NCBI GenBank assembly: GCA_963924555.1
Contig: OZ004595.1
Location: forward strand, 2,480,001-2,544,000
Reading direction: 5' to 3'
DNA from: Crambe crambe
Taxonomy: Eukaryota; Porifera; Demospongiae; Poecilosclerida; Crambeidae
Length of the DNA: 64,000 bases
The notes under the pieces were generated by a model, which did not search any database, had not been told where the DNA came from, and saw only the letters and a list, made by a program, of their open reading frames with translations. The translations under genes were made by a program, and so were the position numbers. This document shows positions 11,901-20,185 of the stretch, one piece after another (the first letter of the stretch is position 1; each line of letters begins with the position of its first letter).

Positions 11901-11956
11901 CCACTCACCGACTCTCAACTTGAAAAAAAGTGCCCTTCTCGGCTTCCATACTATGC

Positions 11957-12165
11957 GGTTTTTGGTTGTTAGGCATCATCCGCAAACCAATAAAAGAGAT
12001 CCCCTTCCACTAGCAGAGATGTAGCTATGTAGCTACATAACAAATCTGTGACAGTATACAGGCCATCCTAGTATAACCACCCTGAACCAGGACCCATATA
12101 GGTACCTCAGACTCACCATATCTGGACCCACCAAAGATTAACACTCCTGGAAAGTCATCATTATT

Positions 12166-12201
<36 letters not shown>

Positions 12202-13119
12202 CTCCTCCTCCTCCTGCAGGTGAACTTCAGAGAGTGAGGATATATGGAGTGTGCATCTTGTGTAGGTACAAATGTCACATAGCTACATCTGTAATGTGTG
12301 TCTAGCTACTGTTCATAGCTATAGCTATGGAGTGTCTCTAGAACTATAATCTTCCAAGAAGGATTGTTCTGTCAACTGATAGCGTTATAGTGTCAATGTT
12401 GTTATTGGACAGTTTAGCTACTCTGAGAGTAGAGAGCATGACCCCATTTATAAGCTTGCTCACATTCACATCCTCTGTTGAACTCAATGGCTCCACCATA
12501 AGTGGACTTGGTGGTACAGACAGACATGTTCAAGAAGGAGTGGCAAGACTACTGGTGTGCAGAGCACTGAGTCTGGTTAAAAGCTGTGTGATCCAACTGT
12601 GTTTATCTGACTGTTACTTACTCTATAGGTTCACCACAATGCTCAGGGTGTTTTGTTCACACTAATCCCGAAATGTCTAGTGTAGTAGATATAGCTCAAA
12701 TATGGGTCATAGCTACCCAGAAAAAATTGGTAGAGAGACAATTTTAGTATCAAAAGAAGCAGAATGTTTCATAGACTAACATATCCAAAATCCTCTATAA
12801 TCCTTTCACTGGAAAAAAATATATAGCACTTTTTATCAGTATAGGTTATAGCCAGCAAAAATTTTTGTGGTTAGAGCATGTTTGTTTGATCATGCATCTG
12901 CTTATAAGACCATGCACCTGCTTGCAAGAACATACACATGCTTGCCACCTGCTTGGTATATGAAACTTGTATCTATTCAACTCTAAATTATGTTCAAACT
13001 CAAGCCAGAAAATTGAACATGCATTACATTTGACCAGCCACTATGGATAAAAGCAGTGGAGATTATGATGGCAAAATCGATGAATATAGTTTGTCGATTA
13101 GGTGGTTTCCATACAATGA
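11957..13119. other. No firm gene; (CT)n run at 12168-12199
   Basis: A CT dinucleotide run is followed by CTCCTCCTCCTGCAG, which resembles a splice acceptor. An ORF at 12390-12665 (91 codons) has no recognisable domain. I see no convincing gene. Confidence 0.4.
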
Positions 13120-13733
13120 TGAGCTTCATGGGTAGCATTGGCACAATGATGAAGGGCTCTGGATTGGAAGAAGCATTGGGTACTGTATATGGTCCAAATG
13201 CGGTTACCCATAAATTATGATTACTGGAAAAGCCGTCTCAAGGGCTTTGTGTGGTCATTTCTTGATAGAAGCAGCATTAACGAACAAACTATTAGTTGAA
13301 GTTTGGCCACATCACAGCAGCACAACATCATTGCAAGGGAATAACAGTCAAGAGTCTGCTTATGATTTACAGGAAGAGCCAATTCGTCCTTCATTTGAAA
13401 ATACTGAGACACAAGAAAACATGGAAAGTGAGGACATCATTAGCAAACTTGACCCCATTGAGGCCGAAAAATTTGTGATTTATATGAGGGAATTCTATCA
13501 CTTGAATCTGTTGGTAATTCAGAAGCACTACACAAGCTTAATCAGTGTCTACTTCAGCACAAAGCATTTCTATGTGAGAAATCTCGCACAGCCAAACTCT
13601 GGGTGCAGTATATCGGATATAATTATTGAGAGCCGAAAGAACAGGCAATTGGAATTTGCATTTGATAGCAGTGGAAAGGATGTTAAATGTGTTTGCAGCA
13701 ACTGGTTCGTTTTCTTCAGGAAAAGTTATAGCT
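13120..13733 (+). pseudogene. Decayed ORF of a multicopy repeat-encoded protein
   Basis: Three successive reading-frame blocks make a coherent degenerate protein. A block FMGSIGTMMKGSGLEEALGT (from about 13128) meets a stop near 13215. Then comes TGKAVSRALCGHFLIEAALT in another frame. After a further shift at about 13500 come SRTAKLWVQY and AERTGNWNLHLIAVERMLN. From memory this pattern resembles a protein found in many copies in invertebrate genomes, probably carried by a transposon; I cannot name the family. It ends abruptly against a family M fragment at about 13736. Confidence 0.6.
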
Positions 13734-13735
13734 AT

Positions 13736-13980
13736 TAGGTGGAATGTAAACCAAGCAAACATTAAAATGAGGAAGAGGATACAGAAAGAGGTACAAAAAT
13801 TTCTGCTGTGGTTAGCCAGTGTGTATCAAGGTACAAGGCTATTATGTGAGTGACATAAGAACTTGATAATGCAACCAAAAGCATAAAAGCAGTATCCGAC
13901 CTTTTTCTTGTACGGCTGAAATATTGCAAACAAGAGAGAACTTAGTAAGACTGATATAACAAGCATAGGGATACATGGTT
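13736..13980 (-). pseudogene. Decayed family M C-terminal fragment
   Basis: On the minus strand this reads the last membrane segments (IFMFAWFTFH region at about 13740-13790, then the segment before it) with indels and stops. The same remnant lies upstream of other copies at 30490, 36099, 41708 and 54570. Confidence 0.7.
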
Positions 13981-14469
13981 AATTGAAATGTCTTTGACTA
14001 TAGGAAGTGACTTTTATGAAATACATAACTTTAGATAGCAGCATTGTTACACATGGTCCTGTACCAGAAATCGGTGGTTATTCTTCCTCCCTCCCTCACT
14101 CCTCCCTCTTTCTGACCTCTCCCTCCCTCATTTCTCCCCATCTCGATTCAATAAGGTTGAGAATCGCTGGAAAGGTACGCACACAGCTATAATCATGACT
14201 ATACACATTGGCCCATAGCTAGCCAACTACAAGCCATTTTTGACATTGGTTCTGAAATTTCTTATACATGATAATTATTTATGAAAGTGCTGTACAATTG
14301 TAAAAATCGAATCCCAATATGGATACTCTATAGGTGTGCAGTGCACACTAAATTGCATCTATGCACACACTAGAAGTGTGCAGTGTACACTTTCATTTTG
14401 CAGTCCTATAGCTTTGGCTACAGCTATATAGCTAGCCTCTCAGCTTATAGCTACAGCTCTCAGTTAAAC

Positions 14470-16280
14470 ATGAAATTGCACTGTAATGGAATGGCTTGCC
14501 TTTTCATGGACTACTTACTTTATTTAATGATATGCAGTTTCGTGCTTGTGAATGCTTCTATTGAAAAAGATGACTTGGAAGGAAATCGTAAAATTTGGTC
14601 GCAATCGATCCCTGATGCTACTGGTAAGTATCCTTGTGGAGTTGACAAGATTGGAGTAGTGAAGTGCGATGAAAATCATAATTATCTTGAAATCCACGCA
14701 TGCTACTGCATTTATTGGGACCAGGACATTAACAAATCTATTGTTGGAAGTTGCATACTATCATGTTTTTATAGTTCATTTCATCTTATTGAGAGATACT
14801 CCATATCGAATGGAACATTGTTCAATGAAGCTGAATGCAGCCTATCAACTCCAAATGTGGATACACACCGTGAAGGACGTTTCTGTGGTCGATGCAAACC
14901 TCAATATGGACTGGCAGCATACTCCTATCAATACACCATCTGTGTACCTTGCACAGACTATGGGTATAAAAACTGGCTGAAGTATTTTGTAGTAGCTTTG
15001 CTACCACTGACAGTCTTTTATTTCCTTGTGGTGATCCTGAGGATCAGTGTTGCATCAAGTCATCTCAATGGGATCGTATTTGCATTGCAGTGCTTATTTT
15101 CACCACTCTTTCAACGAATATTCGATGGCTTGTTTAATGCCAGGTCTGATTCAGCCTTTTCTAGTGGCCATCATTATATCCTTCCTAAAATAGTCTATTC
15201 TATATTCGGTGTAGTAAATTCAGATTTCTTTCGTGGTGTGTATCCTAGCTTCTGCCTCCATCCACAATTGAATATTATCCACATTCTTTTTCTGGACTAT
15301 AATTATAGTAGCCTTGTATCCTTTCATTTTAATCTTCATCACTTATGTGTTGCTGACATTGTATGACAGAAATTATCGTTGCCTCAAATTGGCATGGAAG
15401 CCTTTCAAGTATCTTCTCGGACGTTATCAAAGACAATGGAACATACAAACGTCCCTCATCGAAGCACTTGCCACTTTCATCCTGCTTTCCAGCACTAAGA
15501 TATTATCAGTTTCTTTTGATCTCTTGACTTTCACTATAGCCTATGATGAGATGGGGACAGAGATCAAGAAGAAATTCCTATTCTATGATGCCAATATTGA
15601 GTATTTTGGACATGATCATCTTCCATTTGCGGTGCTTGCATTATTGATTGGCTTTGTATTCGTGTTCCTCCCTTTCCTCCTACTAGTCCTCTACCCTTGT
15701 CGCTGCTTTCAGAGATGTCTGAACTGCTTGGGGTGGAGATGCCAGGCACTACATATCTTCATGGATGCCTTCCAAGGTAGCTACAAGATAGAGCCTTATG
15801 ACCTGAGGTACTTCTCAGCTTTCTACCTCCTCTTGCGTTTCTTATTCCTTATAATAACTGAACTCATGCTCTCTTTCTTTGTGATTCCCACACTAGCTTT
15901 CACTATGCTATTAAGTGCTTTTATATTTATAATAATTATTTCAGCCATACAAGAAAACTTCTCAGAACAGGTTGGATATTACTTTCATGCTTTTGGTCAC
16001 ATTATTTTTCGTGGCATTCACAGCTGAGATATTAGCCTCATACCTTGATACTCGCTGGCTAGCTGCAACAGGAGCTCTTTTGATTATTTCCGTAACACTT
16101 ATCATCCTCTACCTCATTTTAATGTTTGCTTGGCTTATATTCCATCGAATACTTAAAAAGTTATTCCTGGAGATGATGAATTGTAGATCATCAGATTCAT
16201 CGGCAAGATCCTTCGAAGCATTTGAGAGAAACAAGAGGCGAATCCTTTCACTAGATTACCCTCCTCTGCTGAGATCATAA
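14470..16280 (+). pseudogene. Family M copy M3, two frameshifts
   Basis: The frame opens at ATG 14470 (MKLHCNGMACLF), preceded by the conserved CTCTCAGTT. The leader, all 11 ectodomain cysteines and the first membrane segments are intact. A 4-bp insertion at 15300-15305 (TA became TAATTA relative to the copy at 43200) shifts the frame. The second frame runs from about 15306 to a second 4-bp insertion at 15933-15938, again TA to TAATTA compared with 62911. The third frame continues to the normal stop at 16278-16280. Without the two insertions the full family length would be coded. It could be a recent pseudogene, or sequencing error at both places. The identical scars favour a biological cause. 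Confidence 0.85.
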
Positions 16281-16688
16281 TAGCTTTAGTAAGCCATGAA
16301 AATGCTTGTACATTAACTTAGCAGATCATATCAGTGCATATACTTCGCCTAGCAATGTAGATATTCTAGCTGTCGTAAATTGTTTAGTTGTTTAGTTGGA
16401 TTTCTACTTGTCTCATTATTCTTTCCTTTACTTCAGTGTTTATCACCTATTTCGATGTAGCTAATGCAGATAGAGATGAATATTCATCATAATTTTTTGA
16501 TGTGTTAGCTAGCTAATGTGTTATTTTTATCATGGCTACATTATCATGATCATCGACATTGTGCACCTACAGGACTATGTGGACAACCCTTCAGTATACT
16601 ACCCAATAGTGCATGCATATACAAGATTTAATACATATAGTGGGGGTTCGATGAGCTATGCACAGTCACTATTGCTGTATAGCTAGCT
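16281..16688. other. Duplicated 3' flank of plus-strand family M copies
   Basis: Sequence beginning TAGTAAGCCATGAAAATGCT recurs after the copies ending at 44166 and 63256 and, without its gene, at about 4155. No gene seen. Confidence 0.6.
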
Positions 16689-16798
16689 ATAAAATGCTAC
16701 CACTGACAGTCTTTTATTTCCTTGTGGTGATTCTGAGGGTCAGTGATACATCAAGTCATCTCATCATATTTGCATTGCAGTACTTATTATCACCACTA
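16689..16798 (+). pseudogene. Short family M fragment, truncated
   Basis: Reads the first membrane segment (LPLTVFYFLVVILRVS) and stops at the LLSPL region, where it joins a 47-bp filler and then an inverted family M copy. Confidence 0.75.
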
Positions 16799-16845
16799 AT
16801 TATTATTATACATGTATAAGTCTTGAAATTTGCTAAGCAACACAT

Positions 16846-17998
16846 AAGTGATGAAGATTAAAATGAAAGGATACAAGGCTACTATATAGTCCAGAAAAAT
16901 TGTGGATGGAGGCAGAAGTTAGGATACACACCACGAAAAAAATCTAAATTTACTACACCAAATATAGAGAAGAGTATTTTAAGATTGATGTTACGGATAC
17001 AAGAAAAAGACGGACTACACGTAGCATTAAACCAGCCATCGAATATTCGTTGCATGAATGGTGATACTAAACACTGCAATGCAAATACGATCCCATTGAG
17101 ATGACTTGATGAAACACTGATCCTCAGAATCACCTCACCACAAGGAAATAAAAGACTGTCAGTGGTAGCAAAGCCACTGCGAAATACTGCAACCAGTTTT
17201 TGTACCCATAGTCTGTGCACGGTACACAGATCATAGGCGAAGGAAACAGGGGGGCACTGGGGGCATGCATATTGCAACAAATGCATTTAAATAGTGTCTT
17301 TTTATTACACCTTCATAAGGATAAAACTGATAACATCAACTTAACGAAAGTAGCACATGAATTTATATTAGTTAATGAGAGAAGGAAAAAATTTTTTGGA
17401 TTATAATTATAATAATTTTCCCCAATCATTCCCCTAAATCACATACTCTTCTCACAGCAGCCTTTGGCTGCACGTTTGTTGTGCCCGACCCCCCCCCCCC
17501 CCCCCCCCCCAGTCAAAGATATCTTCCTTCACCCATGCAGATGGTGTATTGATAGGAGTATGCTGCCAGTCCGTACTGAGGTTTGCATCGACCACAGAAA
17601 CGTCCTTCACGATGTGTATCTACATATGAAGTTGATGGGCTGCATACAGCTTCATTAAACAATGTTCCATTCGATATGGAGTATCTCTCAATAGGATAGA
17701 ACGGAATAGAGCTTCTAGTATAAAAACATGTTAGTATGCAACTTCCAACGACAGATTTCTTAGTGTCCTGGTCCCAATAAATGCAGTAACAAGCATGGAT
17801 TTCAAGATAATTATGATTTTCATCGCACTTCACAACTCCTATCTTGTCAATTCCGCAAGGATATTTACCAGTAGCATCAGATATCGATTGTGACCAAATT
17901 TTACGATTTCCTTTTGAGCCATCTTTTTCAATAGAAGCATTCACAACTAAGCTGTATAATATCAAACAAAGTAAGTAGTCCATGAAAAGACATGCCAT
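16846..17998 (-). pseudogene. Family M copy M4, truncated and interrupted
   Basis: The frame starts at 17998 (MACLFMDYLLCLIL) and reads leader and ectodomain to about 17541, where TICVPC should follow. Roughly 300 bp of unrelated DNA (about 17232-17540, including a C-run of about 20) interrupts it. Family sequence resumes at about 17231 with the first membrane segments and breaks off at 16846 in the ITYVLL region, so the last half of the protein is missing. The normal upstream MKLH start is lost by a 15-bp deletion. This is a dead copy. Confidence 0.88.
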
Positions 17999-18071
17999 TT
18001 CACTTCATGTAGAACTGAGAGTTAATAATGTTGTGGGTAACCATTATAGCTAATAGTCAAAGGTATATTAT

Positions 18072-18392
18072 CAGGGTTTCATCTAGGATTTTTTGTTTGG
18101 GGGGGGGGGAGAACTCCTTGGAATCCTTGACCACACCCACTTTTGTAGGTACTGCATGTTATTAATTTATTCTGTACTACTTTTAATGGCAGCTAAGAAT
18201 AATTCAGAAGATTTAGTTAGTATCACTCAGTATTAGAAGGAGAAAAAAAAACTCTAAAACTAATGATATAACATGTACGGCTGCTAATTGTAACTAGCTA
18301 AGTATTTTTCATGAATTACTTTGGGGGGGGGGGGGAAGATGTTGGGTTTGGGGGGAAGCTTCCCCCCTGCACCCCCAGTAGATGAAACCCTG
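18072..18392. mobile_element. Non-autonomous DNA transposon, 5-bp TSD
   Basis: The ends CAGGGTTTCATCTA and TAGATGAAACCCTG are inverted, with flanking ATTAT at 18067-18071 and 18393-18397. The interior has G- and C-runs of about 10. A related uninterrupted stretch, GGTATATGTAGCAG, lies at about 51394 in the paralogous flank and approximates the empty site. A lone right end of the same kind (GGATGAAACCCTG) sits at about 23270-23282. Confidence 0.7.
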
Positions 18393-18592
18393 ATTATGTA
18401 GCAGTTACAATAACATCATCAGTATAGGAATTGAAAATGTTAAATTTCAATATTGTTGGTTTTGAAACTCAATGTACACAGTATTCCAGCATCTTAATTA
18501 ACTCGTAACTAATCTATGGAGTTCATAGCTAGCTACTTTTGAGGGAGGGATAGAATAACCACCAACTTCTAATTTATAAAACAGTATTCAAC

Positions 18593-20069
18593 TATGGTGG
18601 CTGTTTCGGGCCATTTCCTTCTGCCGTTTTTCCATTCTATTATGGTATTTCCACTTCAATTCCAACCTACTTCCTCCTCTATTCCACTCTAATGTGATAT
18701 TTCCACTTCAATTCCAATCTACTTCCATCCCTATTCCACTCGAATACAGTATTTCCACTTCAATTCCAGCCTAGTGATTGATTCTGTTGAGGTTTGTTAG
18801 CTGTAATCATAATTAACCCTTTTCCCTATTATGTAGTCTGAACTTTCTCAATCTGGTTCTCTCCTTGGTTACTGTGCTATGCATCTCAGATTACTACAAA
18901 GATATGGGTTTCGAGTATCAAGGTTTTATAGATTCATAGCTTTAGAATTGTTTCCTTTGGTGCAAAATAATAGGGAAGAAGTGAATAATAAGGAAATAGC
19001 ACCGAATAAATAGGAGATCATATTCATCAGCCTCCTATAACAGAATAGTGCATAACATCATACTCCTCTTGTACTGTATGTAATAAAGGGCCCATATGCA
19101 TCGATGGCATCGATGGGCGAGTATTGAATCATAAAATATGTTCCTACTTTATATAACAGCCATTTGTGAAAGATTTGTGGCTAGAAATTTCTCCTACCAT
19201 TGCAGGATACTATATACAAAGATATGGTAAATTGCTCTAATCAATGTTACCTATTTTTCATAAGATGTCCTAAAACTACACTAATGTTATCTTATTTATT
19301 GTATAGCTGTGATTAGCTGTGCTGCACTATTAATTCGGATTGTTTGAAGTATGCGAGTATGCATTTATGAATGTTATCCAAGCTGATCCAGACAGGACAA
19401 AAAGAATGTGGAATGGACCAACATAATTCATACGTATAGAATTCCTGACGAGTTGTATTACTTACCTGAAGAGAGAGGTAAAGCTACATGAAATTTCCTC
19501 CTTTTTTGCTATTAGCTAATCTCCTTCATTCAGCTTACAATACCTATCCATCAACCTTAGAAGAAGCATTATCACTGTTTAATTCACCACATTAGCATGA
19601 TATGAGAAGTACAGAAGTGTTGAAATGTTGAATGAATGATACATAACTGATAGGAAAAAAAATCAGTTACCAAATTAGAACAATAGAGCTTTAAAAGGGA
19701 TGCTGTTGTAGCCCTTCTTTCGGCAGGAACAAAATACATGCTCGTGATCTTATTGGGGAGATGGGAAAAACTTCCCCCTGCTACCTTCAAAATGATGATG
19801 CTTTACACAAAGATACGCACAAGCATGACTATTTATAGAGTGGAAGTAGGTTAGAAATGAAGTGGAAATACCTTGAATAGAGTGGAAGTGGGTTGGAATC
19901 GAAGTGGAAATACCGCATTAGAGTAGAATAGAGGTGGAAGTGGGTTGGAATTGAAGTGGAAATACCGCATTAGAGTGGAATAGAGGTGGAAGTAGGTTGG
20001 AATTGAAGTGGAAATACCGTATTAGAATGGAAAAACGGCAGAAGGAAATGGCCCGAAACAGCCACCATA
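18593..20069. mobile_element. Foldback-type element FB2 with 7-bp TSD
   Basis: Inverted termini TATGGTGGCTGTTTCGGGCC (18593) and its complement ending at 20069 are flanked by ATTCAAC at 18586-18592 and 20070-20076. Each arm contains tandem copies of a roughly 50-60-bp unit with the motif TATTTCCACTTCAATTCCAA: about three in the left arm (to about 18770) and about four in the right (from about 19838). The middle of about 1.07 kb has no convincing ORF. A truncated copy lies at 45903-47393. Like FB1 it begins TATGG, but the rest of the termini differ and the duplication is 7 rather than 6 bp. Confidence 0.82.
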
Positions 20070-20185
20070 ATTCAACCCTTTATGGTGGAGTTTGACCACC
20101 CTGTGTGGTTCTGTTGAATGACTTCCATGAAATCATGCATGATATCAGGAGTGAATGTGCCTCCTGCATGGTTTCGTAGGCCTAG

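Larger units (their letters stand above)
8913..11950. mobile_element. Foldback-type element FB1 with decamer arrays in both arms
   Basis: Left arm 8913-10455 and right arm 10618-11950 are long inverted copies around a 162-bp unique spacer (10456-10617). The termini read TATGGAAGCCGAGAAGGGCA and its complement. The 6-bp direct duplication CTATGC flanks them at 8907-8912 and 11951-11956. From outside inward each arm holds a short unique end, a GC-rich decamer array, an (AAT)n run and about 0.65 kb of unique DNA. No transposase is encoded, so it would be non-autonomous. Foldback elements of flies and sea urchins share this design: long inverted arms rich in tandem repeats. The arms differ in array and microsatellite length and by scattered substitutions, which argues against a simple assembly palindrome. 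Confidence 0.85.

Noticed and set aside
8913-11950. Assembly artefact palindrome
   Set aside because: The arms differ in microsatellite and array length and by many substitutions, and a direct duplication flanks them.
12390-12665. ORF of 91 codons after a splice-like CTCCTGCAG region
   Set aside because: No domain, no paralogue, no codon pattern I can defend.
14630-14640. GTAAGT donor-like string in M3 (ACTGGTAAGTATCC) as an intron start
   Set aside because: The frame continues through it as TGKYPCG, matching paralogues without an intron.
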